Origin: WLMZ01 sp031410915 | Lineage (GTDB): Bacteria; Actinomycetota; Acidimicrobiia; Acidimicrobiales; Ilumatobacteraceae | NCBI GenBank assembly: GCA_031410915.1 | Contig: JANNZY010000158.1 | Span: forward strand, 90,757-154,756 | Length of the DNA: 64,000 nucleotides | Reading direction: 5' to 3' | Shown: one piece after another, positions 25,455 through 34,013 of the stretch | Numbering within the stretch: position 1 is the stretch's first letter | How the letters are laid out: every line of letters starts with the position of its first letter | Notes under the pieces: model-generated | What the model was told of the DNA's origin: nothing | Databases searched by the model: none | What the model saw: the letters and a program-made list of their open reading frames with translations, nothing else | Program-made: the position numbers and the translations under genes

Positions 25455-25858
25455 TCACCGTGGCCATCGGCGACGAGATCCCCGAATGGACGATGGAGGC
25501 CGTCGATCCGGCCCGGATGAAGACGATGGCCGCGATCTTGCGCGACCCGTATCCGGTGCACTGGGATCGTGACGCGAATGCCGCGTTCGGGCTGGCCGGG
25601 CGTGTCATCAACCAGGGTCCGCTGAACCTCGGCTACATCGTGAACATGCTGCGCGCCTGGGCCGGACCGACCTGCGTACGACGCCTGACAGTGTCATTCG
25701 CCCGCCCAGTCCTGGACGGTGACTGCGTGACAGCCCGCGGTCGCGTCATCGCCGTCGAACAAGGCGACGGCGCGCAGCTCGCGACATGCGACATCTGGTT
25801 GTACCGCGACGACGAAGCCGTCGTCACCGGCACCGCAGTCGTTCAACTGCCAGCGTGA
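25451..25858 (+). CDS. MaoC-like enoyl-CoA hydratase subunit
   Basis: 135 residues from ATG 25451 (ATGA overlap). Motif DPYPVHWDRDANAAFGLAGRVINQGPLNLGYIVNML is the hydratase-2 motif, with Asp and His in the expected DPxPxHxD places. It is probably the active subunit of a heteromer with the preceding gene, hydrating an enoyl-CoA. The two genes face a minus-strand kinase gene downstream. Confidence 0.85.
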   Translation: MITVAIGDEIPEWTMEAVDPARMKTMAAILRDPYPVHWDRDANAAFGLAGRVINQGPLNLGYIVNMLRAWAGPTCVRRLTVSFARPVLDGDCVTARGRVIAVEQGDGAQLATCDIWLYRDDEAVVTGTAVVQLPA

Positions 25859-25867
25859 CCGCGGAGG

Positions 25868-26977
25868 TCAGCGGGACTCGATCTCTTCGAGGAGCTCGAT
25901 CAGGTCGAGGTCATCGAACGCAGCGACGCTGCGGACCAGCATCTCGCGAACCCAGGCCTTGCCGCGCTCGTTGGCGAGATCCAGCGTGCCGGAGATGACG
26001 ACGGCGTGGGTCCAAACGAAGAGCGTGCCGCGGCGGTAGTCCTGCCACGCGTCCTCAGCCGTGTAGCCGGTGACGCCCGCCGCGCAGAGCTCGTCGTGCC
26101 ACACCTGGAGCAACTCGCGTTCATGCTTGCGACGGGTCTCGACCGGCAGACTGCCGCTCATGAAGTAGCCGAGGTCCTGTGCCGCCCGCCCGCGGAGTGC
26201 GCCCTGCCAGTCGACTGCGATCAGCGGCTCCTGATCTGGCGTCTTGCCGAAGAACAGGTTGTCCATGCGCACGTCACCGTGCAGCACCGTCATGGGTCCT
26301 ACGGCCATCCACTCGAACAGCGTCGGCAGGGCGGCGAGGAAGCGGTCCTTCAGCGCGGCGATGTGCGGGGGCACCGCGTCACCGAATGCGGCAACCATCG
26401 GGTCCCAACCGAAGGCCGCGCCCTGCATCAGGCCCTCGGAGCTGTAGGACGGGTGCACGAGCGGCAAGAACTCCAGCGTCGGGTCGTCGACGTTGTCCCA
26501 GAACGTCGCGTGGAAGCGGCCCATCCAGCGCATCACCGCGGCAGCCTCCTCATTGACACAGCCGATGATCTGATCGCCGAGCTGGTACTGCGAGAGGTCT
26601 TCGACGATCAGCGCGAAGTCGTTGCCATCGATGTCGGCGTAGTACGCGAGCGGCGTCCGGGCGGGCGTGCGATGGGCGACGTCGCGATAGAAGAGCACCT
26701 CGCGCTTGTACAGCTCGAACGTGTCGGCGACGGCACGGTTGGCGTCGTTGTCTGCTGGGCGCTTGAAGATCAGCACCGGCGGCCCCTCGCCTTCGGAGTA
26801 GCTGATCTCCAGCTTCTCCAGGTCGGACATCATGCCGACGCCCTCACCCATGCGACCGCGTCGAACCTCGCCGACCGTGACCGGCAGTCCGGCGGCGCGC
26901 AAAGCCTGCGTCAACCACTCGGCATTGACATCGCTGGCACGTCGCGGCAGCGCCGGCTTCTCGTGTGTCGTCTCCAT
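25868..26977 (-). CDS. aminoglycoside-phosphotransferase (APH)-fold kinase
   Basis: 369 residues from ATG 26977 (METTHEKPALPRRASDVN). Kinase-like motifs are LIFKRPA (Lys), FALIVEDLSQYQLGDQ (hinge), VLHGDVRMDNLFF (catalytic loop HGDxxxxN) and LIAVDWQGALRG (metal-binding DWQ). Members in catabolic clusters of actinobacteria are usually annotated as phosphotransferase family proteins and may phosphorylate an alcohol substrate. The start is 22-42 nt from the operator-like site at 27003-27019, shared with the divergent HAD gene. Confidence 0.85.
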   Translation of the reverse strand: METTHEKPALPRRASDVNAEWLTQALRAAGLPVTVGEVRRGRMGEGVGMMSDLEKLEISYSEGEGPPVLIFKRPADNDANRAVADTFELYKREVLFYRDVAHRTPARTPLAYYADIDGNDFALIVEDLSQYQLGDQIIGCVNEEAAAVMRWMGRFHATFWDNVDDPTLEFLPLVHPSYSSEGLMQGAAFGWDPMVAAFGDAVPPHIAALKDRFLAALPTLFEWMAVGPMTVLHGDVRMDNLFFGKTPDQEPLIAVDWQGALRGRAAQDLGYFMSGSLPVETRRKHERELLQVWHDELCAAGVTGYTAEDAWQDYRRGTLFVWTHAVVISGTLDLANERGKAWVREMLVRSVAAFDDLDLIELLEEIESR

Positions 26978-27002
26978 GAATCCCCCGATCCCCTTGGACG
27001 TA

Positions 27003-27019
27003 CTGTAGACAGTGTGCAG
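27003..27019. promoter_or_regulatory. operator-like site A of a putative catabolic regulon
   Basis: CTGTAGACAGTGTGCAG lies between the divergent kinase and HAD genes. Over 23 nt it matches the reverse complement of the site at 38817-38837 at 18 positions. It also resembles the site at 33980-33998. It has imperfect dyad symmetry (CTGTAG / GTGCAG). The recurrence at separate promoters is the evidence. Confidence 0.55.
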
Positions 27020-27046
27020 TAACTCTTGCAGATCGCGAGGACAGAG

Positions 27047-27700
27047 TTGACACGCAGAGCCACACTCGGCGAAAAGGGCATCTCGAGCATCGTCTTCGAC
27101 TTCGGTGGCGTTCTGATCTCCCCGATCACGAACGTGCTCGACGAGATCGCCACCTGGCACGACGTTTCGATGGTGACGATGCTCGACGTGTTGATGGGTC
27201 CACGCGAACGATCGACACCGGACCATCCGTGGCATCGCGCCGAGCGGGGCGAGCTGCCGATCGCCGCGATGCAGGCCGACGTCGCGCCCTACGCGGAAGC
27301 GCTCGGCGTCGCACTGCGCGGTGACGAGTACGAGCGCATGCTGCGCGGCGACTTCCTGATCCACGACGACGTGATCAACCGCATCGGCGTGCTGCGCGAC
27401 GAGGGCTACGCGATCGGGCTGCTGACCAACAGCTTCCTCGAGTTCCGTCCGGTGCTGGAGTCGCGCATCGACTTCACGCTGTTCGACGTCGTGGTCGACT
27501 CGTCCGAAGTCGGCTACCGCAAGCCGGAGCCGCAGATCTACGACCTCGTCACCGAACGCCTCGGCGTGCCCGGCCGCGAGATCCTGTACCTCGACGACTT
27601 CGACACCAACCTCGTCGGCGCGCGCATCGCCAACTGGCAGACGATCCACGTCACCGACGTGGCGTCAGCGCTCGTCGAGCTGGAGGCCGCGCTCGGCTGA
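27047..27700 (+). CDS. HAD-family hydrolase
   Basis: 217 residues from TTG 27047, preceded by GAGGACAG; an earlier TTG at 27026 lies over the operator. HAD motif I is VFDFGGVLI (nucleophile Asp and second Asp replaced by Gly), motif II is LLTNSF, and motif IV is ILYLDDFDTN. The variation FDFGG is typical of the epoxide-hydrolase-N-terminal-phosphatase-like group. The convergent kinase-like gene is just across the operator, so both probably respond to the same signal. Confidence 0.8.
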   Translation: MTRRATLGEKGISSIVFDFGGVLISPITNVLDEIATWHDVSMVTMLDVLMGPRERSTPDHPWHRAERGELPIAAMQADVAPYAEALGVALRGDEYERMLRGDFLIHDDVINRIGVLRDEGYAIGLLTNSFLEFRPVLESRIDFTLFDVVVDSSEVGYRKPEPQIYDLVTERLGVPGREILYLDDFDTNLVGARIANWQTIHVTDVASALVELEAALG

Positions 27701-27729
27701 CGGCGCGACGCGGCGCCAGGCGATCCGTG

Positions 27730-28773
27730 CTACGCAGGCGCGGTCGACGGTCCGGTCGGCGGCGGTGCCACGGATGGCGGCTCGGACGCGACGGGAGGTG
27801 TCGCATCGGCGGTCGCGCCCTTGCGGCGCGGCACCTTGATCACGCCCTGGCGGCTGGCCAGCGACACGGCTGCCAGCAAAGACACGCCCTGGAACAGCGG
27901 CTCGATCCAGTTCGTGCTGTCGGTGAACGTCAACTGCAATCCCTTGATGCCCCAGGCCAGCGCGTAGAGAGCGATGATCGCACCCCACACGTTGGGCCTG
28001 CCCTTGAGCTGCGAGGCGCCGAAGAACACCGCGGCGACTGCCGGGAAGAGATAGCCCGGCCCGACGGCCTGCGCGTAGTTGCCGATCTTCCAGGCGTAGA
28101 TGATCCCGGCGAATCCGGCGATCATTGCCGAGGCGACGAGCGATCCCCAGATCAGCCGATCGGTGCGCACGCCCGCCAGTCGGGCTGCCTCGGGGTTGCC
28201 GCCGGTGGCGAACATGTAGCGGCCGAGCGGGGTGTGCTCGAAGACGAACCAGAGCACGATCACCAGCACGAGCAGGTACCACATGAACCGTGGCAGGCCC
28301 AGGAACTCCTTGCGGCCGATGTCGCGGAACGAGTCCGGGAACGCGGTCGTGATCGATTGCGTCGACGTGTGCAGGATGAACGCTGTGATCACCTGACTCA
28401 TGCCCAGCGTTGCGATGAAGCTGTTCACCCTCAGCTTCACGACGAAGAATCCGCTGATGAAGCCGGCAACAGCACAGGCGGCGATGGCGACGAACATCGC
28501 CAGCACGGGATGCATCACATCGTTCTTCGACAGGTACGACGAGATCACGAGCGACATCGACATCATCGCCCCGATCGACAGGTCGAACGTACCCGTTGAC
28601 AACGGCACCAGGAAGGCGAGCGCGAGCACCGCCGTGAACACCGCCTCGACCGTGACGAGCTTGAAGCTCGTCACGCTGAGGAACGTGTCCGACTTGGTGA
28701 TGCCGAAATAGATCATGAACAGCGCCCACAGGTAGAGCGCGCTGTACTTGTCGAATCCGAGTCGTTTGATCAT
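27730..28773 (-). CDS. ribose-type ABC transporter permease
   Basis: 347 residues from ATG 28773, overlapping the ATPase stop (ATGA). About nine hydrophobic segments. The motif FATGGNPEAARLAGVRTDRLI (the coupling-helix region) and LSTGTFDLSIGAMMSMSLVISSYL are diagnostic of the RbsC/BPD_transp_2 family. The last about 45 residues are Pro/Ala-rich and probably disordered. With the ATPase and the divergent binding protein it forms a complete importer. Confidence 0.9.
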   Translation of the reverse strand: MIKRLGFDKYSALYLWALFMIYFGITKSDTFLSVTSFKLVTVEAVFTAVLALAFLVPLSTGTFDLSIGAMMSMSLVISSYLSKNDVMHPVLAMFVAIAACAVAGFISGFFVVKLRVNSFIATLGMSQVITAFILHTSTQSITTAFPDSFRDIGRKEFLGLPRFMWYLLVLVIVLWFVFEHTPLGRYMFATGGNPEAARLAGVRTDRLIWGSLVASAMIAGFAGIIYAWKIGNYAQAVGPGYLFPAVAAVFFGASQLKGRPNVWGAIIALYALAWGIKGLQLTFTDSTNWIEPLFQGVSLLAAVSLASRQGVIKVPRRKGATADATPPVASEPPSVAPPPTGPSTAPA

Positions 28774-30287
28774 TGACCTCTCCGAGAGCCTTCGAGCTGT
28801 AGGTGCTCGATCCGTTCTGTGGCGATGTGCTCGCCGGCGAGCTGCGCAGTGATGCGACCGTTGGCCATCACCAGCACGCGATGGCACAGCCGCACCAATT
28901 CGTCCGTGTCGGTGGACGCCACCATCGTCGCCATGCCCGATGCTGCGGCGTCGTCGACGAGGCGGTGGATCTGGTCCTTCGCGCCGATGTCGATGCCTTG
29001 CGTCGGCTCGTCGAGCAGCAACAGCTTCGGCGACAGGCGGAGCGCCTTGCCGAACATGACCTTTTGTTGATTGCCACCACTCAGCGAGCCGATCGCAGTC
29101 TCTGTCGAAGCGGTCTTGATCGCGAGCCGGTCGATCCATTCTTTCGTTTCACCGACCTCGGAGCGTCGCCGCAGCCGGCCGCGCACGACATGGCGTTCGA
29201 GGTCTGTGATCGACAGGTTCTCGCGCACGTTCATCGTGCCGACCGTGCCGCGCAGTGCTCGCTCGGCGGGCACGAACGCGACACCCGAGTCACGGGCCTG
29301 GCGCGGTTGGTAGTTCGCGATCGCGGTGCCGTCCAGCAGGACCTCGCCGTCGTCGCGCGGGATCTGCCCGGCGATCAACGCCAACACGTGCTCGCGTCCG
29401 GACCCGGTGATGCCGGCCAGGCCGACGATCTCGCCGGCAGCGACATCGAGGTCGACGCCATGCACCGTCCCACCGCGCAGACCACGCACCGAGAGACGCG
29501 CTTCGGCACCGACAGTGGCCTCGGACGCCGAACCGGCGTCGACCGAATGGCCGACGATCAGCTCGACGAGACCGTTGTGATCCAGGTCGCGCACCGGCAC
29601 CGTTGCGACGAGGTGCGCGTCGCGCAGCACCGTCACGCGGTCCGCCAGCTCGAACACCTCGTCCAGGTGGTGCGACACGTAGAGGATCGAGACACCGCGT
29701 TCCTTCAATCGATGGATGACGCCGAAGAGACGCTGCACGTCGTCGCCGGGCAGCGTGGCCGTCGGCTCGTCGAGGACGAGCAGACACGCGCCCTGCTCCC
29801 ATCCGACCAGCGCTCGGGCGATCGCGACCGAGGTGCGCTGCGACGGCGGCAGGGAGTCGATGGGTGCCTTGACATCGATGTCGGTCAGGCCGAGACCGGC
29901 CAGCGCTTCCTTCGTGCGCCGCACTTCATCGCGCCACTTGATGCGTCGACCACGGCCGGTGCGATAGCCGGCGGTGAGTGCGATGTTCTCCACCGAACTG
30001 ATCGACCCGACCAGGCCGAGGTCCTGGTGCACGAACCGGATTCCGGCCGCGGCCGCTGCATGACCGTCACCCAGCGCGAGCGGCTCGCCGTTGACCCACG
30101 CCCGACCGTCGCCCGGATCGGGCTGGTGGTAGCCGGCCAGGATCTTGATCAGGGTCGACTTGCCGGAGCCGTTCTGGCCGACCAGCGCGTGCACCTCGCC
30201 CGCCCCGAGGTCCAATCCGACGTCCACGAGCGCGGCCTGACCAGGGAACGTTTTCGACAAGTGTTCGATCCGAAGCAGCTCGTTCAA
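28770..30287 (-). CDS. ribose-type ABC transporter ATPase (two nucleotide-binding domains)
   Basis: 505 residues. The first half has Walker A GQNGSGKST (about residues 38-46) and a Walker B (LLVLDEPTATLPGDD). The second half has a degenerate P-loop (GLAGITGSGREHVLAL), the signature LSGGNQQKVMFGKAL and Walker B LLLDEPTQGIDIG. This RbsA/MglA layout, with only one fully consensus domain, is normal for the family. It is co-transcribed with the permease and divergent from the binding-protein gene. Confidence 0.93.
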   Translation of the reverse strand: MNELLRIEHLSKTFPGQAALVDVGLDLGAGEVHALVGQNGSGKSTLIKILAGYHQPDPGDGRAWVNGEPLALGDGHAAAAAGIRFVHQDLGLVGSISSVENIALTAGYRTGRGRRIKWRDEVRRTKEALAGLGLTDIDVKAPIDSLPPSQRTSVAIARALVGWEQGACLLVLDEPTATLPGDDVQRLFGVIHRLKERGVSILYVSHHLDEVFELADRVTVLRDAHLVATVPVRDLDHNGLVELIVGHSVDAGSASEATVGAEARLSVRGLRGGTVHGVDLDVAAGEIVGLAGITGSGREHVLALIAGQIPRDDGEVLLDGTAIANYQPRQARDSGVAFVPAERALRGTVGTMNVRENLSITDLERHVVRGRLRRRSEVGETKEWIDRLAIKTASTETAIGSLSGGNQQKVMFGKALRLSPKLLLLDEPTQGIDIGAKDQIHRLVDDAAASGMATMVASTDTDELVRLCHRVLVMANGRITAQLAGEHIATERIEHLQLEGSRRGQ

Positions 30288-30318
30288 GCAATCCTCCCCA
30301 GGGGCCCCGACGAAACAC

Positions 30319-30335
30319 TAGCAAACTGGTAGCAA
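30319..30335 (-). promoter_or_regulatory. direct repeat in ABC importer divergent promoter
   Basis: TAGCAA-ACTGG-TAGCAA, two identical hexamers with an 11-nt period (one helical turn) in the 113-nt gap between the ATPase and binding-protein genes. Tandem half-sites on one DNA face fit a dimeric or activator-type regulator that would serve both promoters. No binding data. Confidence 0.4.
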
Positions 30336-30400
30336 TGTCAATAAAGTACCCACTCACCCTCCTCGCGAGGACGCGTGGGGGGAACCTGAAGGGGGAATGG

Positions 30401-31594
30401 ATGAGACGGTACCGAAAGCTGTTCGCACTACTCGCGTGTGGAGCCTTCGTGACGACTGCCTGTGGCAGCGACGACAAGACAGCAAGCACCAACGCGCCGA
30501 CGACCGCCGCTGGTGCGGGAGACACGAGCGCAGCATCGACACCGGCCGATGGGTCGCAAGCAGGCGGTGAGGACCCGGGTCTGACCGCAGCGAAGGCCGT
30601 GGTCGAGAAGTACCGCGATCCGAACCAGCCGATCGGGGTGACGATCCCACTCACCGGCAAGCCGGAGAAGAAGACGATCGCCTGGCTCGAGTGCGAACTG
30701 GAGAGCTGCCCCTACATCACGCAGGGCATGAAGGACGCCACCACTGCACTCGGTTGGGATCTCAAGGTGATCAGCTCGAAGAGCGCTGACCCCGGCCCCG
30801 CCTTCCAGCAGGCGATCGACGAGGGCGTGGACTTCATCGCCAGCTCGGGCGAGGCACCGGCGCTGTACGAGGCCCAGGCCGCCGCGGCGAAGGAGAAGGG
30901 GATCAAGATCCTCAGCTGCTTCGACACGACGCCACCGGACCCGGAGAACAGCAACATCTACATGCAATGCGGTGATGCTTCGTTCGTCTCCAAGACCGGA
31001 CCGCTGATGGCGAACTGGGCGATCGTGGACGCGAACGGCGCGGCCAACGTGCTCGTCGTCAACATTCCGGACTTCGCAGTGCTGGTGACCGAGGTCGAGG
31101 CCTACAAGGCCGAGATGTCCAAGAACTGCGCGGCATGCAAGGTAACCGACCTGAACGTGACCATCGACGACCTCGTCGGCGGGAAGGTACCCGCGGCCAT
31201 CGCCTCCAAGCTGCAGGCGGACCCGAGCATCAACTACGTGTTCAACTCGTTCGGCTCGCTGCCCGGCGGCGTGACCGCAGCACTCGACTCGGCCGGTCTG
31301 CTCGACCAGGTCACCGTCTATGGTCAGGACTTCTCCAAGTTCGACCTCGACGAGATCGTGGCCGGCACGATGGGCGCATGGTCAGCTGACCCGAAGGGCT
31401 ACGCCGGCTGGTTGATGGTCGACGCGGCAGCTCGTCTCAGCCTCGGCATGACGCTCGACGAGGAGCGAGCATCAGCGGCGCTCCCGACGTACCTCGTCGA
31501 GGACGCGACGACGGCCAAGGCGATCAGCGACGCTGGCGGCGACTGGGCTCCGCCGACGATGGCGGACGACTTCAAGAAGCTGTGGGGCGTCTGA
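30401..31594 (+). CDS. substrate-binding lipoprotein of ribose-type ABC importer
   Basis: 397 residues from ATG 30401, with an AAGGGGGA ribosome-binding site. The signal peptide MRRYRKLFALLACGAFVTTACGS ends in a lipobox (TTAC, Cys21), followed by a Thr/Ala-rich spacer to about residue 55. The mature part has the periplasmic-binding-protein-4 pattern KTIAWLECELESCPYITQGMKDATTALGWDL ... QAIDEGVDFIASSGEAPALYEAQAAAAKEKGIKI. Several extra cysteines (C107, C112, C244, C247 region) are unusual. The ligand cannot be inferred; it may be the substrate of the surrounding catabolic genes rather than a sugar. Confidence 0.87.
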   Translation: MRRYRKLFALLACGAFVTTACGSDDKTASTNAPTTAAGAGDTSAASTPADGSQAGGEDPGLTAAKAVVEKYRDPNQPIGVTIPLTGKPEKKTIAWLECELESCPYITQGMKDATTALGWDLKVISSKSADPGPAFQQAIDEGVDFIASSGEAPALYEAQAAAAKEKGIKILSCFDTTPPDPENSNIYMQCGDASFVSKTGPLMANWAIVDANGAANVLVVNIPDFAVLVTEVEAYKAEMSKNCAACKVTDLNVTIDDLVGGKVPAAIASKLQADPSINYVFNSFGSLPGGVTAALDSAGLLDQVTVYGQDFSKFDLDEIVAGTMGAWSADPKGYAGWLMVDAAARLSLGMTLDEERASAALPTYLVEDATTAKAISDAGGDWAPPTMADDFKKLWGV

Positions 31595-31621
31595 CGCTCT
31601 GAGCCGAAACTGGTTCGAATC

Positions 31622-31666
31622 GTCCGGTCGGTGCACCTCGCACCGGCCGGGCGACCGGACTTTGTT
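31622..31666 (+). terminator. rho-independent terminator of the binding-protein gene
   Basis: GTCCGGTCG (31622-31630) pairs with CGACCGGAC (31652-31660), with an inner GGTGC/GCACC stem, followed directly by TTTGTT. This is the clearest intrinsic terminator in the window. Confidence 0.7.
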
Positions 31667-31676
31667 GAGGGTGCCT

Positions 31677-32303
31677 TCAGTCGATGGCGACGAGGCGATG
31701 CGACAGCTGGCGCACCGCGGCACGCAACTTCGCGCCGGACTCCCGGCTCAATGGCCCGTCGCCGAGGCGCATCGTGTGCACCGAGATGAGCAGGTCGACC
31801 AGGGTCCTGACCGACAGCGTGGCGATGGCCTTGCGCGCCGCCGGCGGGCGGGTGCGGGTGCCCGGCTGTCCGATGTATCCGAACGCGCGATCTGCGTGCA
31901 GGTCCTCGAACTCTTGGCGCAACGTGGTGATCTGGCGCGTCGCACCGGGTAGCTGCAGGTAGAACAACGTCGCCTCGTCGGGATGGGTGTCGATCCATTC
32001 CCACACCGCGTCGATCACCGCGTCGAGCGACAACTCGTCGCCCGGCGCGTCGTCGGCGCGGGCCTCGGCAACGACCGCGCTGATCGAGCTGAAGACCTGA
32101 TGCACCGCGGCGCTGAAGAGCTCCTCCTTACCGGAGAAGTGGTAGTACACCGCGGTCACGACGACGTCGGCTTCCTCGGCGACGTCAGCGATGCTGGAGT
32201 CCACGAAACCCTTGCGGGAGAACATCCGAATGGCCGCGTCGACGATGTCGTTGCGCCGCGAGGGTCGATGCGCCGGCTGGGCGGGGATGATCGGGCGACT
32301 CAC
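31677..32303 (-). CDS. TetR-family regulator (minus-strand member of an inverted pair)
   Basis: 208 residues from GTG 32303 (VSRPIIPAQPAHRPSRRNDIVD); an ATG further upstream at 32348 is possible. HTH: RRNDIVDAAIRMFSRKGFVDSSIADVAEEADVVVTAVYYHFSGKEELF (about residues 15-62). The ligand domain is all-helical. It is divergent from a second TetR gene whose N-terminal coding sequence (PSRR.HIV) is clearly similar, so the two look like an inverted duplication. A TACTGTAG half-site between them matches operator A. Confidence 0.88.
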   Translation of the reverse strand: MSRPIIPAQPAHRPSRRNDIVDAAIRMFSRKGFVDSSIADVAEEADVVVTAVYYHFSGKEELFSAAVHQVFSSISAVVAEARADDAPGDELSLDAVIDAVWEWIDTHPDEATLFYLQLPGATRQITTLRQEFEDLHADRAFGYIGQPGTRTRPPAARKAIATLSVRTLVDLLISVHTMRLGDGPLSRESGAKLRAAVRQLSHRLVAID

Positions 32304-32921
32304 GGCGCTGGGTACTGTAGGCGAATCGACGCCGCCGCTGCTCATCGACGCCCTGCGCACCGACCCTCCCGGCGCAGTCACATCGTCGAAGGGGCGATGG
32401 GTCTCTTCGCGACCGCGCCCGTCGACGAGGTGACGGTGCAGGACATCGCCAGTGCCGTCGACATGACGCCCGCAGCGGTCTACTACCACTTCGCCTCGAA
32501 GGAGCAGATCCTGATCGAAGGCATGCAGCACTTCCGCGACCAGTTGCTGCGCCAGCTGCGGGCGGCCGACCCGGCGGCCGGCATCGGTCACCTGCTGCAT
32601 CACCTCATCGTGTGGACGGCGCGCCATCGCGTCGCGGCCTCGGTCTACATGGTCAGCTCGATCGGACTCAACCAGATGGTCGAAGCCCTGCGTCGCGACG
32701 CACGCGTCGAGATGATCGACGTGCTCGTCGGCTTCGTCCGCGAAGTGCGCGGCCGGATCAGCACGGCCGAGGCTGGAGTGATCGCCGTCGCGCTCGTCTC
32801 TCTTGTCGAGACCTCACTCGCATCGATGCTGAACCAGGACGCGTCCTATCGCGGCCTCGGCGCGCGCCGGTTCAATCGCGAGGTGGCTGCGATCGGAGCG
32901 CGCATCGCCGGCACGACCTGA
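32268..32921 (+). CDS. TetR-family regulator (plus-strand member of an inverted pair), start uncertain
   Basis: HTH: RRSHIVEGAMGLFATAPVDEVTVQDIASAVDMTPAAVYYHFASKEQIL, then a helical ligand domain. 217 residues if started at ATG 32268. That start lies inside the divergent TetR gene (36-nt overlap) and adds an implausible N-terminus (MRRLGGDDRATHGAGYCRRI). Between there and the helices no ATG, GTG or TTG is in frame. A non-canonical start or an inversion that removed the original start is possible. Confidence 0.75.
   Translation: MRRLGGDDRATHGAGYCRRIDAAAAHRRPAHRPSRRSHIVEGAMGLFATAPVDEVTVQDIASAVDMTPAAVYYHFASKEQILIEGMQHFRDQLLRQLRAADPAAGIGHLLHHLIVWTARHRVAASVYMVSSIGLNQMVEALRRDARVEMIDVLVGFVREVRGRISTAEAGVIAVALVSLVETSLASMLNQDASYRGLGARRFNREVAAIGARIAGTT
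32313..32320. promoter_or_regulatory. operator half-site between divergent TetR genes
   Basis: TACTGTAG is identical to the left arm of site A (27001-27008). The second arm is not conserved. It sits 10-17 nt upstream of the minus-strand TetR start. Confidence 0.3.
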
Positions 32922-32927
32922 CCGTCC

Positions 32928-33962
32928 TCAGACCGGGCGGCCCGTGTCCAGGCGCACGAGCGCCTTGCCGACGTTGCCACCCTTGAGCATCGCCAGGAAC
33001 GCGTCCACCGCGTGGTCGATGCCATCGGTGACAGTCTGCAGCGGCTCGATCTCGCCAGTGCGCAACCACGCGGACACCGTGCGCTCGAACTCGGGCCGCA
33101 TGTCCTCGTGATCACGGACGATGAAGCCGCGGACCGTCACCCGCCGCAGAACGGCCTCGATGAGGTGGTTGATGTCGTGGCCACGACCCTCGGGCGAGAA
33201 CTGGCTGATCATCCCGCACAGCGCGATCCGCCCGTTGATGCGCATGTGATGCAGCGCAGCGACGAGCTGCGGTCCACCGACGTTGTCGAAGTAGACGTCG
33301 ATGCCGTCCGGGAACAGGCGTTCCACCGCAACCCGAGGGTCCTCGGCGCGGTAGTCGAACGCGTCGTCGTAGCCGAGCTCGTCGACGAGCTGGGCAACCT
33401 TTGCCGCGCCACCGGCGCTGCCGACGACACGCGCCGCTCCGAGCAGCTTCGCCATCCGGCCGGCGGCCGAGCCGACGGCACCGGCGGCAGCGGAGATGAA
33501 CACCGTGTCACCGGCGTGCAGCTCGCCGATCCGCTGCAGGCCGACCCAGGCGGTGAAGCCGGTCTGGCCGAGCACCCCGAGCCACGCCCCCGCCGGCGCG
33601 GCGTCGGCATCGACGATCGCCACCGTTGCCGCGTCCACCACCGCGTGTTCGCGCCACCCGAGGCGATGGCGCACGATCGCGCCGACGGGGACGTCCGCGG
33701 ACTGCGATACGACGACCTCGCCGACCGCCGAACCGTCGAGCGGCTGCCCGATCTCGAAGTTCGTCGTGTACTGCTTCTCACCGACCTCCAGCCGGCCGCG
33801 CATCGAGGGGTCGACGCTCATCACGATGTTGCGCACGAGCAGCTGCCCGGCGCCGACGGACGGGATGTCCCGTTCCTCGACGGCGAAGTCGCCCGGTGCC
33901 GGATCGCCGCCGGCCACTGGCCTTCGAATCAGTGTGACGAGTCGAGTCCGAGTGGGCATCAT
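32928..33962 (-). CDS. zinc-independent medium-chain NADP-dependent oxidoreductase
   Basis: 344 residues from ATG 33962 (a second ATG follows directly). Features match the CurA/leukotriene-B4-dehydrogenase group: an N-terminal GroES-like domain (VRNIVMSVDPSMRGRL), LGQTGFTAWVGLQRIG, the cofactor site SAAAGAVGSAAGRMAKLLGAARVVGSAGG and DVYFDNVGGPQLVAALHHMRINGRIALCGMISQ. It would reduce an alpha,beta-unsaturated ketone. It is divergent from the Rieske oxygenase, with operator site C between them. Confidence 0.9.
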   Translation of the reverse strand: MMPTRTRLVTLIRRPVAGGDPAPGDFAVEERDIPSVGAGQLLVRNIVMSVDPSMRGRLEVGEKQYTTNFEIGQPLDGSAVGEVVVSQSADVPVGAIVRHRLGWREHAVVDAATVAIVDADAAPAGAWLGVLGQTGFTAWVGLQRIGELHAGDTVFISAAAGAVGSAAGRMAKLLGAARVVGSAGGAAKVAQLVDELGYDDAFDYRAEDPRVAVERLFPDGIDVYFDNVGGPQLVAALHHMRINGRIALCGMISQFSPEGRGHDINHLIEAVLRRVTVRGFIVRDHEDMRPEFERTVSAWLRTGEIEPLQTVTDGIDHAVDAFLAMLKGGNVGKALVRLDTGRPV

Positions 33963-33979
33963 GGCCTCAGCCTGCCATA

Positions 33980-33998
33980 CTTTCTGTACAGTCGATAC
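33980..33998. promoter_or_regulatory. operator-like site C of a putative catabolic regulon
   Basis: CTTTCTGTACAGTCGATAC matches 15 of 19 positions of the site at 38817-38835 (CTTTCTGCACAGTGACTAC). It sits between the divergent medium-chain reductase and Rieske oxygenase genes. With the bases after it (AAGAAG), it forms an imperfect dyad of TGTA/TACA arms. Confidence 0.55.
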
Positions 33999-34013
33999 AA
34001 GAAGGTGAACGAG

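Noticed and set aside
31608..31620. GGTTCGAATC, the T-loop consensus of a tRNA
   Set aside because: The flanks (ACTGG / GTCCG) do not pair as a T-stem, and no acceptor, D or anticodon stem fits. The following hairpin is the terminator of the binding-protein gene.
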